34,786 bases of DNA from Acanthamoeba lenticulata (Eukaryota; Discosea; Longamoebia; Acanthamoebidae): positions 1 to 34,786 of the forward strand of contig NAVB01000413.1 of NCBI GenBank assembly GCA_002179805.1, read 5' to 3'. Both the position numbers and the translations under genes were made by a program. Position 1 is the stretch's first letter. Every line of letters starts with the position of its first letter. This document shows positions 1-10,358 of this stretch, piece after piece. The notes beneath the pieces are model-generated. The model saw only the letters and a program-made list of their open reading frames with translations, did not search any database and was not told the DNA's origin.

Positions 1-147
1 ATGTGTCAAGTGGGTTTCATCAATGATCTCTTCCGGCTCATCCCAGGCCTTGAATGCCTGTTTCCTGGGGTTCGAGGCCTCAATGATTTCTCTCAGAGAA
101 GGGCCCACATTGGCCGGAATCCCGCCCTTTGGCATTGCCCCCGCCAT
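1..147 (-). CDS. N-terminal part of an unrecognised protein, cut by window edge
   Basis: An open frame runs from an ATG at 147 to the left edge (49 codons, no stop). The start MAGAMPKGG has a good context, with A at -3 and G at +4. The rest contains SLREIIEASNPRKQ and an acidic DEPEEIIDE stretch, a composition that looks like real protein rather than a chance frame. I do not recognise the family. The frame stays open upstream of the ATG, so an earlier start cannot be excluded. It would be transcribed divergently from the UPF0598 gene that starts at 361. Confidence 0.45.
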   Translation of the reverse strand, partial: MAGAMPKGGIPANVGPSLREIIEASNPRKQAFKAWDEPEEIIDETHLTH

Positions 148-360
148 TTCTTCGTCCTTATGGGCTCTTCCTTGTGCACGCTCCCCGAATTGGAGAGCTG
201 TCGATGCTGAAAGTGGCGACCGCGCGGAAGAAGAGGGACACTCAACAACTGCGTTTGTCTTCTGCTCTAGTTGAAAAAAGGTCCGGGAGAGCTGGCCCGC
301 GAAGCAACCTCCCCTTCTGTTTCCAGCAGCAGAAGTACGCCCGAAGAAGAAATTTAAGGC
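148..360. promoter_or_regulatory. Shared region between two divergent genes
   Basis: These 213 bases separate the putative minus-strand start at 147 from the UPF0598 start at 361. The region must hold the 5' leader and promoter of the plus-strand gene and probably of the minus-strand one. I see no clear TATA box or other motif. Confidence 0.35.
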
Positions 361-1312
361 ATGAAACGACCAGTTGGCCTCTCGAGCCTTGCATTCCCAC
401 GACCAGTCGAAAACATGGTCGTCCGTGTTCGTGTGCCTGCTGCTGCACTGCCCGCACGCACAACCTGCTCAAGCTGGCGCCAACTTCGTCTTCTTGGCAA
501 GGCAGTACCGCACCGTTTAGTCTCCTCTTCTGTGGCCGCAACAACAGGAGCAGCGCCCTTTAGCAGCGCTGCACGCGAGTACTTCTACTGGGTGGACCTG
601 CGGGGGCACCTCTACTGCATCGACCGCGATGCCACTGTTCTCCCGCGCCAGAACGATCCCGCCTTCTTGCGCGATGGCCGCTTCCTCAACTTCTTCTGGC
701 GGCAGCTGCGACACAACACCCCTGCCAGCCCCGGCCAAGCGAGGTGCAGCTTTTGCTTTCTGTGGTAAGCTGGCGGTGAGGGCTCACTTGCTCTGCACGC
801 AGGCATCTCCCATTGTATCCCTACGTGTCGCCTTGTGGTCGGGAGCTCAACTTTGTGAGAGCCGCTGACCGGCCGATCACCTTCCACAGCCTGCAGTCCC
901 TCCCCTCTGGCCAGTCTGTCTTGTTGTACGCACATGACCTGAGCGTGCCATTCCAACCAACTGGTATGCCCCTTTTTCCTTCTTCACCTGCTCGTGTGCT
1001 GACGGGTGGTTGGCACGCTAGCGCTGTGCATGAAGGAGAACGGCCGACTCTACCACCCCTCACCTGTACAGCTTCTCTTCGTCCTATGAGAGCATTTTAC
1101 AAACGGTCTGCTTCGACTCACCGTGGCAACCCATGGCGAATGAGCAGGTCGGTTTGGGCCTGCTACGCTCGTCCTTGGCATCCGAGTTGAGCGGGTGCAT
1201 CGAAGAGGACGAGGACGACGCCGTGCCTGGTTTCGTGTTTGCCTGGCAGGGCCACCGGTTCACCATACGCCATCTGACCAACGACGTCAACATGGACGAC
1301 AGCTCGACTTGA
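361..1312 (+). CDS. UPF0598 family protein (human C8orf82-like), probably mitochondrial
   Basis: Exons 361-764, 803-963, 1022-1065 and 1091-1312, with introns of 38, 58 and 25 bases. The product is about 276 aa, or about 258 if the second ATG at 415 is used. Family landmarks in order are YFYWVDLRGHLYCID, FLNFFWRQLR, YPYVSPCGRELNFVR, DRPITFHSL, KENGRLYHP, VGLGLLRSSLASELSGC and AWQGHRF, matching UPF0598 as I know it. The basic, Ser/Ala-rich N-terminus without acidic residues (from the ATG at 415) looks like a mitochondrial targeting peptide. The family has no established reaction. The join at about 1066-1090 is odd: the reading frame shifts by one base there, and the only GT-AG solution I found is a 25-base intron. 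Otherwise a single-base sequence error or a real frameshift is needed. The variable linker after GRLYHP is where this happens, so no conserved residue decides it. Confidence 0.85.
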
Positions 1313-1800
1313 CATATCCCAGGCAGGCTCGCCGAAGTGGTCGCCCAACAAACAACGACACCACCTTGTTGCCAGCAAGGAGTGTTTCATCTCACGCGGA
1401 AAAGGGGCGTGCACCTAGTTCTACCAGTTCCTGGGATCGTGTTCACTTAGTGTGGATCTGGGGGAGGCCCAGCAGGCTTTCCTTGTCGAAACGTCGCGAC
1501 CTTTGGTGTTGGAAGGGGAAGCGCCCCAGCTGGAGCCGTCCGTCTACCGTTGCGCGGAAGCGCTCGAGCTCACCTCCCAGCCAATGAAAACAGCGGAAGC
1601 ACTAAAATTCGGGACAATCCCGAGTGGTGATCCTGCAGTCGCTGGGTAAAGGCGTGCGCGGATGTCGGTGGCTACCAGGAAGACGACCCCAGGCGGATGC
1701 ATCCGGGACTACGCTTGCAAGGCCTTGTCCATCAATAAAGCCTAGCGCGTGAGACGAGTCTGTTTTCTACTACACTCCACAAGAACAACAAGAACACAAC
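1313..1800 (+). other. Intergenic stretch with a possible orphan exon and a poly(A) signal
   Basis: An open plus-strand frame from about 1411 to 1649 follows an acceptor-like CACCTAG. It encodes an acidic, Leu/Ala/Glu-rich segment (with VDLGEAQQAFLVET and GEAPQLEPSVYRC) that ends at 1649. AATAAA lies at 1734-1739. This may be a last exon or a relic of a gene, or the 3' region of UPF0598. I cannot join it to anything and do not recognise the family. Confidence 0.25.
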
Positions 1801-2811
1801 ATGCTGGCCTTGACCAAGCTGGGCTTCTGCCGCGGAACATACCACGACCTCGCTGATGGCGAGCCCGATGAGATCCACCTTCCCGCTCCGCAGGACCGCC
1901 GCCAGCGTCATCGCAATGACAAACGGCGCTGGAGCGACGCTGAGTCCGACGGCCACAACCCCCACCATCATCACAACAGCAGCGACGATGAGTGGAGCGA
2001 GTCGGACGAGGACGAATCGCCCGAGGTCGCTGCGACGCGCAGCCTTCTGGGTGCTCGCCAGCAGCAGCCCTTCGTCCGTGAGGTCTACACGATGGCCCAG
2101 GCCGAGCACTACCTGATCGACAGCCTCGACGCCCTGTTCGAGCAGGAGGTCAACGAAGCACAGACCCAGTGGATGCGGGACCGCGTAGGAGCCAACTGCC
2201 TCCACAAAGGCGACGAGGTCGATCGCCGCAGCCAAGGAGGCGGCAAGAGGTGGCTTGTGGCCGTCGATGGCTCGGCCTCGGCCCACCGCGCCTGGGAACT
2301 GATGATCAAGATGGTGGACCCTTCGCGTGACCACGTCATGGTGGTGACCGTCCGCGACAAGGACCTGCCTCGTCGCTACGGCCGCACCTCTGCTGAAGCG
2401 CTGCGCCTGCGGTACGAGTTGTGGCGCTGGGCGAGCCACATAATCGGGCCCTACGCAAGGCAGCTCGAGTCATTCATGGTACAACTTCGACCGCCTTGCT
2501 CTACAAGGGCTCGAGTTCTAGAAGCTCACCAGTTGTCTTTTACAGGATCCTTCGCGCTACACGATTGTAGTGCCTGAGTCGCTAGACGAGAGGAACATGC
2601 TGTGCGAGATAAGCCGCCGCTACGCCATCCACACTCTGGTGGTCGGCAAGCATGCCCGGGCAGAGCACAACAGCAACCACTGGTACAGACCACCTCTCTC
2701 TTCTTGTCTAGGGTGAACGTTTGGCTGACGTGTTTCTCTTCCAGGCGTCTGCGCTCGTTGAGCTCCTACGTGACCAAGAACGCGCCGGTCCAGAAAGTGC
2801 TGGTTCTCTAG
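1801..2811 (+). CDS. Universal stress protein (UspA-like) domain protein with acidic/His-rich N-terminus
   Basis: Exons 1801-2478, 2546-2682 and 2745-2811 give 293 aa. Residues about 50-80 form a His/Ser/Asp/Glu-rich low-complexity stretch. From about residue 148 a universal stress fold begins with KRWLVAVDGSASAHRAWEL, continues with DHVMVVTVRDKD and YTIVVPE, then IHTLVVGKHARAEH, and ends with LSSYVTKNAPVQKVLVL. The last part matches the usual family ending (SYV-x4-AP-V-VV). The ATP-binding loop G-x2-G-x9-G-S/T is not present after VVGK, so this is more like UspA proteins that do not bind ATP. Both introns have GT-AG ends and keep phase (0, then 2). The role is presumably in stress response; the partner or trigger is unknown. 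Confidence 0.85.
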
Positions 2812-3030
2812 AACGAGGAGGGAGGTAAAGAAGGGAGAGGATGAAGAGCCAAGAGTCGAGTAAGACGCGCTCGGCCATGCGTGATCTATGAACACGCAAA
2901 GCGTGAGGGTATCCCGCACGTAACTTGTTCGCTACGTTGTGCAAGTTTGTTTCGAAACGTAAATGAAATGAAACGACATTTTAATAATTTTTGGCTTTCT
3001 CCGATAGCATCTTCTTGTTGTTCGCAAACG

Positions 3031-5142
3031 ATGGAGGGCACGACCACTGCGCCTGGGCTGGAGGGCAATGTGGCGCCTGGCCTCGAGCAACAGCAGCAGC
3101 AACAGCAGCAGCAACAACTGCAGCAGCAGCAGCAGCAGCAGTACGATCCGCAATACGGCGCCGTTGGTGGTGAAGGCAGCAACGTAATTCACTACGGTGG
3201 CGTACCGGGCTACGCCAGTCCCGATGAGAGCGGCAACGAATACGCCGGCTTTGGGCGCCATTACGACGCGAGTGCACAGCACCAAGAAGGAGGGGATCAA
3301 TCTGGGGCAGGGCGAGGAGGCAATCCAGCCTGCAACCTCATCGTCAATTATCTACCAGCGAGCGTCACTGAAGAGGGTCTGCGTGGCCTCTTCGCCCCCT
3401 ACGGCCAGCTTACATCGTGCAAGTTGATGAAGGATAAGCTCACTGGTACGATTTTCCTTGCCTCTTCACGCTCCACGTCGCTAAACGATGACCGTTGATG
3501 CAGGCCAGTCACTGGGGTATGGCTTCATTGAGTTCGTGGACCCGCAGAGCGCACAACACTCGATTGAGGGCCTCAATGGTGCGGAAACGAAAACCTACTC
3601 ATTTCACTTTCATTTGATGTTTTATTTACCCATTTACTTTCTCTCCTTTGTTCTTCATATGTGGGCCTTAATTCGCTTTCGGTTCTTTGCTTTGCTTTGG
3701 CCTTCATCATCATCCTTATCCTTGCAATGATGCTCTCCATTTTGTACATATCCATGTGGTTTCCCCTCTTCCATCCCGTAATGTGGATGGCTTTTGACCC
3801 CTTTTGTTTTTACTTGTGCATTCAACCTTTACTTCAATCGACACTTGCCCTCTCAAGGCAAACCGCTTGAAAACAAGCGGCTTAAAGTGAGCTATGCGCG
3901 CCCTTCTTCATCTGACATCCAACACGCTAACCTCTACATCAGCAAGCTCGATCCGAGCGTAACCAAGGAGAGATTGGACCAGATCTTCGCCCCGTATGGC
4001 ACCATAATCGACTCCAAGATCCTCGTTGGTTCGCTGCCCCTCCTTCGTTTTTTTTTCATCTTTTTGTTTCATTTTTAAAAAAACAAAACAAAAATACTAA
4101 CTTTAAATATTTATTATTATTAATAATAAATCAGATCCGGCCACAGGCCACAGCCGCGGTGTTGGGTTCGTGCGGTTTGACACACGCACACAGGCCGAGA
4201 TCGCCATCGCCGCCCTGAACGGCACACAGCCGGAGGGCCTCCTCCAGCCGCTGGCCGTCAAGTTTGCCGACACGGTGGAGGACAAGGTCCTCAAGAAGCG
4301 CAAGCATATGACCGGCATGGCGCCCATCCCGGGCTATCCCGCAGCGGCGGGCGGGCCCGTCAAGGCCGGCGGTCCGGTCTATGGCGGCTACGGCGTCGCG
4401 CCCGGCGGCTATGCCGGTTACGCCGGCGCGCGTTATTCGCCCTACGGCGCCGCCGCCCAGCCCTACGCGGCTGGGGCCTACGACTACGCGGCCTATGGCA
4501 CCCCGGCGATGGACCCTTATTACGCAGCCTATGGCGCGGCCGCCGCAGCCGGCGGCTACGGCGCGGCGGTGGCAGCGACAGCGCCGCCACCAGCATCCGC
4601 AGCGGCCTATGGCGCGCCGCCCGCTGCTGGCGGCGCCGCTCAGGCGGCTGCGTACCAGCAGTACTGCCTCTTTGTCTACAACCTCCCGCCGGCCTCGGAT
4701 GACAACTACCTCTATCGCCTGTTTAGCCCCTACGGCGCCATCTACAACGTGAAGCTCGTCCGCGACCTCGCCACCGGCACCTGCAAGGTTCGTCCACTTC
4801 TCTTCTTATTTTCTTTATTATTTATTTTAATTTATTAACAAACGGTATTAATATCGTTTTGTTGTGCGACAGGGCTACGGATTTGTCAATTTCATGAAGC
4901 TGGAGGACGCGCAGCAGGCCATCGTGGCCCTCAACGGCTACCAGATCATGCCCAACAAGGCACTGCAGGTCTCCTTCAAGTCGCCCGGCCGAAACCCGCC
5001 AGCAGCGCCCGCCATGGGCATGCCCGCGCCGACCGCCTCCTCCGCTGTTGGCGGAGCAGCTCCTCCCTCAGCTCCCACGGGCAGCGCGCCAGCCGCCACG
5101 GCGGCCACGTACGGCGGCGTTCCTCCTCCTGCCGCCTATTGA
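3031..5142 (+). CDS. ELAV/Hu-like RNA-binding protein with three RRM domains
   Basis: Exons 3031-3445, 3504-3578, 3858-4028, 4135-4787 and 4873-5142 give 527 aa. After a Gln-rich tract (residues about 20-37) there are three RRMs. RRM1 (about 100-175) has RNP2 LIVNYL and RNP1 LGYGFIEF; RRM2 (about 187-265) has LYISKL and RGVGFVRF; RRM3 (about 398-477) has LFVYNL and GYGFVNF. RRM1 and RRM2 are close together and RRM3 follows a long Gly/Ala/Tyr/Pro linker, the layout of ELAV/Hu and Sex-lethal-type proteins that bind AU- or U-rich RNA. Introns fall inside each RRM just before RNP1, and there is one between RRM1 strands. The third intron is long for this window (279 bases) and pyrimidine-rich. The C-terminus is Ala/Pro-rich. 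Whether the protein acts in splicing, stability or translation cannot be read from sequence. Confidence 0.92.
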
Positions 5143-5290
5143 TTCGTCTGCTGCGGGCGGGGGCTCTCTTTTGCTGCCTGATTTCGTTTTTATTTTTCCT
5201 ATTTATTGCGAGAAGAAGCCAAACAAGGCGCCACTTGTACAAACACTGGTCCACTTTTTTTATGGATTTTATGGATTTTATGGATTTGTT

Positions 5291-6146
5291 TCAGGGACGC
5301 CTGCCACCGTGGGCGGCCAACACGGCCAGCTCGCCCGGGGTCAAGTCCCTGCACCCCACCAAGAAGCGTGAGCGGGTGTGTTCGTAACTGTGTAGCGGGC
5401 TTGGAAGAAAAGGCGCGAATTGGGGGGGGGAGTACTTGTAGAGCTTGAAGTAGTCGCACTGGTTGAGGCGGATGAAGAAGCAGTCGGGCGCGTAGGGCAG
5501 GTACGCGTCGGCCGGGTTGAGGAGGATGGGGCGCGGCGCGGTCGCGGCGTAGGGAATCGCCACCACGTACCTGCAGGTTTATTCCCCATAAGGCCCTCCA
5601 TGGTCAGCCACTACAGCGAAGAGGATGACAACAGCTCATGAAAGACAATGCAGCACGCACGTATCGGGGAAGAAGTTGGTGAAGCAAGGGTCCGCCGAGT
5701 TCTGGTAGAGGAGCTGGACGACGTTGCCCGAGCTCCGACCCTTGTGTAGGGCAAGTTCTGTCAGGCACAAGATGAAGCGTGAGGCGAGGGGGAGGGAAGT
5801 TCACCTGGTAAACCGTCTCTACGCCAGCGTAGAAGGTGATCTGGTCGCCCTGCGTGTGGTTGTTGTTGATGTGGATCTTCATGATGAGGGTGCGGTTATT
5901 GCTGTAGGGGTAGAAGTTGGACACGAGGGCCGGGCAGCTCTTGCACTTGGCCGGCACGCACTCTTGCCTCTTGGGGCAGTTGCCACAGTTGCCGCACTAC
6001 CAGAGCACAAGGGCCTTAGATCCAAAGTAACTGGAGGAGTTGAGTAAAGTAGCAATACATACAGGCGGGGCAAAACTGCATTGGACAAAGGCCAAGCAAG
6101 AAGCCAGAAGAAGAACGCCCAAGATGCACCGTTGGAGGGGCTTCAT
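5291..6146 (-). CDS. Secreted Cys-rich protein of unknown function
   Basis: The start ATG at 6146 opens a signal peptide (MKPLQRCILGVLLLASCLAF). The model is exons 6146-6063, 5996-5825, 5757-5661, 5570-5436 and 5348-5291, about 181 aa. The first mature part is rich in Cys (CGNCGNCPKRQECVPAKCKSC); later parts include NHTQGDQITFYAG, NVVQLLYQNSADPCF, TYVVAIPYAA and PDCFFIRLNQCDYF. The join between exons 2 and 3 is uncertain: a GT donor at 5804 breaks the frame, while a GC donor at 5824 (reading GCGTAG) keeps it. I do not recognise a known domain; the Cys pairs suggest a disulfide-stabilised extracellular protein. It ends 148 bases from the stop of the convergent RRM gene. Confidence 0.7.
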
Positions 6147-6307
6147 GTCTCTCCCTCTCTCTCTTCTCTCGCAAGACCACAGCTTTCTTCTTACCTTTCT
6201 CTTTTTAATTTGCGTAAAAATCTACCAATCCCAAATATTCGAGGCATTAGCATTTTACTGTCAGAAATCTAAAATGCACGTTATTGCGGCGGAAACAAAA
6301 CGCAAGT

Positions 6308-6545
6308 CTTTGGGCGCTCACCAGCGGCTGCCCCTTGGCCTACCATGGGCGGACCTTCAGCATGGCGGCAAGGTGGCCACCTGGCCGTGCTCATGGGACG
6401 AAGACACCTGCTTGTACGCGGCCAGAGGAGGCCACTTGGACGTGCTTCAGTGGGCGCACGCCAACGGCTGCCCGTGGGATGAGAACACCTGCATGGAGGA
6501 GTGGACCTGCACCTTCGCAGCCAGGGGCGGCTACCGAAAATTGCA
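6308..6545 (+). pseudogene. Decayed fragment of the ARANGCPW-type ankyrin family
   Basis: From about 6391 one frame reads CSWDEDTCLYAARGGHLDVL, then QWAHANGCPWDENTC and WTCTFAARGGY: about one and a half 27-residue repeats of the family whose intact member lies at 13702-15123. Just upstream (6308-6390) the same repeat pattern can be traced only by changing frame, and the sequence collapses into A/T-rich DNA after 6545. No start, F-box or plausible end is present, so I call it a gene relic. Confidence 0.7.
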
Positions 6546-6926
6546 AATAAATAAAATAAAACCCCAAAATAAAATTAAAAAAGGAAGCCCACGAACAAGT
6601 AGGTGCGAGCCTTGCGCGGGTGTTTACGGTGTTTACATAAAGTGGGCGCCTGCGGACACGAACAAGCGAGAAGGGCGAAGGAGGCAGTCACGAACAAGGG
6701 AGAGGGGGCAAGAAGACCCGCCCCCGCAATGACAACCGACGATCGCCACCGCCATCATCATCATCAACAAAGCGCAAAAAGGGGAGAAGAAGAAGGAGGA
6801 GGAGAAGGAGGAGACCGGAAAGAAGAAGAGGAAGAAGAAGAAGAGGAAGTAGTAGTTGTAGTAAAAGGGCCGCTTCCTTCCTTCCTTCTCCCTCTTCCGT
6901 TGATGCTCTTCTTGGTGGTGTGTTTT
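6546..6926. repeat. A/T-rich stretch and long polypurine tract between genes
   Basis: Positions 6546-6590 are A-rich (AAAT-type). Positions about 6777-6851 are an almost pure GAA/GGA purine run on the plus strand, i.e. a polypyrimidine run in the 3' flank of the minus-strand Rab gene. The Glu-rich plus-strand frames through it are low-complexity artefacts. Confidence 0.6.
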
Positions 6927-8179
<1,253 letters not shown>

Positions 8180-8761
8180 CACGTTCAAAACTGATTACAC
8201 TTCTTGATTTGATGAAAAAATCAAAAGAAATAATATATAGATTAGTTATGCCGCACAATCCATGTGCATTTCCTGACCGTGCCATTCCATATTCTCTCCC
8301 GGCATTCCGTAATTGGAACCCACATGACAAACTTTTGCCACAACCGACACCCGGCGGTGTGCACACCAGATTTGCGTGAAGTCAAGAAAGGGATTCGTAC
8401 GATATAAAGATGGAGGCAGAAGAGATTCGTGTCTGACAATGGGTCGACTAGATGACGTCTTTGTGTTGGTGCTGGGTTCAAAGGGGGGGAGGGGGGTAAC
8501 TCCCACACACAAACAACGGAAACCAAGAGAGAGTGGCTTATTAGCCGAATAAGGGCAACGCACGGCAGCCTCGGATTGGCTCCCAAGCGTCCTCCACGAA
8601 ATTTCAAGTTTCTACACGGTCTGCCCGCCGCGAGAAGTGGGCGCCTCGAACGACATTCTTCGAACGCTCTTCCAGTTTGGTCGTTGGCCGCGCCAAGAAC
8701 GAAACCAACTGGCGGTCCACATGAGCACGCGGGCGCGCCACCAGGCGGCCACGGTCCAGGC
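8180..8761. other. Intergenic region upstream of the Rab gene
   Basis: These 582 bases lie between the Rab start (8179) and the stop of the TIP41-like gene (8762), both on the minus strand. The region must hold the Rab promoter and the 3' end of the TIP41 mRNA. There is a G-run at about 8485-8497. I see no supported gene; the frames here have no recognisable domains. Confidence 0.5.
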
Positions 8762-10222
8762 TCAGGACGAAAGGCTGAGGTGCGCCACATCGGCCGCGAG
8801 GGTGCTGGCGTCCGCCGAGGAGGAAGAGGAGGAACTGGAACTGGAGGAAGAGGAAGGAGGCGAGAGGACGATCTTGTGGGTGGTCGATTCGAGCAGGGGC
8901 AGGATGGTCCACACAAAGTTGGAGTCCGTGAGCTGGCTCAGATCCGACGGCATTTTCTGTGTTGCCAAGTTGTTCGATCAGCCCTTGCCTCTACTTGTTC
9001 CCAAAACAAACAAAACGGGGCAGCGGGACGTACGCCCTGCTGAGCCAGCTGCTGGTAGGAGGCCTCGCGCGTCTGATACTCGCGGAGCAGGTAGCCCGAG
9101 TTGTACTCGTGGAAGACCCGCGTGCTGCTCGCGGCCCCAAGATCACGCCCTGATGAGGAGTGCGCCCACGCTGACGATGGAGAAGCACGACAATGAGGAC
9201 GAGGACGTACTCGTAGATGCGCATGATCACGTCGTCCACACGCATGTAGAACCTGAGAAGGACGTAGTAGTAGCTTGGCATCACCCTCTGCACCATTCGA
9301 GTTCATCGTCATCATCAGCACTACGTAAAGAGACCAAGAACAAGGCTCTGGGGTGAACGACGTACGACTTTGACAGAGAGGAAGGACCCGCCGTTGTCGG
9401 CGAGCTCGTCCTCAAAGAGGACGACCTCGTCAAAGAAGAGCATGGGCTCGGGGAGGCGCAGCCGGTCGAGGTCGATCCGCTCCTCCGTTTCGGTCACGAG
9501 CACTTTCTCGGTGTCGTCCGCCGCCACGGCACTGCTGGTGAGGGTGCCTTTGTACGACGTGGTAAACGTCCAGTCGTAGTCCGGCCCTACCTTGCGCGCC
9601 TCGCTCGACCTGCCAGTGTCGAGGATCGATATGATTTTTTGATTGATGCAGAAGAAGAAGCCCTTTGATGAAGGAACAATACCGTTGTGACGTCCACTGA
9701 TGCGAGTAAGCGACCTTGAGGGACGCCTGGTCGTGCTTCCATTCGCGGAGCGCGTCGCGCACATCAAAGCGCAAGGAGAGGCCGCTCGATGCGTGCTTCA
9801 GCTCGAGCCCGCTGTGGCCAAACACCATCTCGGGCAGACAGGGCACCGCGAGGCTCGTCTCCAAACTGTGGCCCGAGTTCCTCCTGTTAGAGTCTGACTT
9901 TGGGAGCAGCCAAAGAAGCCACGAGAAGAAAAGAATGGCGGTAGTACTCTTCCAGCTCAGTGGAGTTGAGGATGCGACCCTTGGTGGTGGCTACACGCCA
10001 GCCCTCAATTTCGATGCCGTTGGCACCATCATGAGCTGGATTGAGAAGGCGATGTGGTGGCGCATTCGCAGGGACGGTGGCAGGATGGGGCGTGGTGGGG
10101 CCAGTCCGCAGGCCTGCCAGATGAGGTGCCGAGACGTGCGGATGGTGGGCAGGTCGACCGACAGGGTGTGGACGCCGCTCCGTTGGACGTGCTGTGGTCG
10201 TCGCGGTAGGCTTGCCCTCCAT
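8762..10222 (-). CDS. TIP41-like protein (TIPRL), regulator of PP2A-type phosphatases in TOR signalling
   Basis: Exons 10222-9948, 9883-9683, 9609-9366, 9287-9211, 9124-9034 and 8956-8762 give 360 aa. Landmarks match TIP41/TIPRL in order: GIEIEGWRVATTK and ILNSTELEE, LPEMVFG, LKVAYSHQW, YDWTFTTSYKGTL, FFDEVVLFEDELADNGGS, then RVMPSYYYVLLRFYMRVDDV, RIYDTRVFHEY and LLREYQTRE. The family binds the catalytic subunits of PP2A, PP4 and PP6 and links them to TOR. The first about 68 residues are Pro/Thr/His-rich and not conserved, so a later start is possible. A Ser run near the C-terminus is also lineage-specific. All five introns are GT-AG and phase-consistent. The gene is divergent from the isocitrate dehydrogenase gene, 136 bases away. 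Confidence 0.93.
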
Positions 10223-10358
10223 CTTCTTCTAGTGTGAAAAATTGCTCATCAATTTTTTTGTAAACGATAGAAAAGTAGTTGTCGACAGCCGACAAGAAAA
10301 CAAAGAAATAAAAATACGAACCGCCAGATTAATTGGTTTGATTCAAACACGAGATCAC
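10223..10358. promoter_or_regulatory. Bidirectional promoter region, TIP41-like / IDH3
   Basis: Only 136 bases separate the two start codons, so both 5' leaders and core promoters must fit here. The stretch is A/T-richer than its flanks, but no clear TATA box or known element stands out. Confidence 0.45.

Noticed and set aside
1313..1450. Read-through extension of UPF0598 past its TGA
   Set aside because: The frame stays open to about 1450, but the family ends near the TGA and the extension has no matching sequence.
3088..3141. CAG-type repeat as a disease-like unstable repeat
   Set aside because: It is a short interrupted Gln tract (CAG with CAA) common in RNA-binding proteins; nothing shows instability.
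8242..8916. Minus-strand frame upstream of the Rab gene
   Set aside because: Pro/Arg-rich translation without a domain; it overlaps the real last exon of the TIP41-like gene in another frame.
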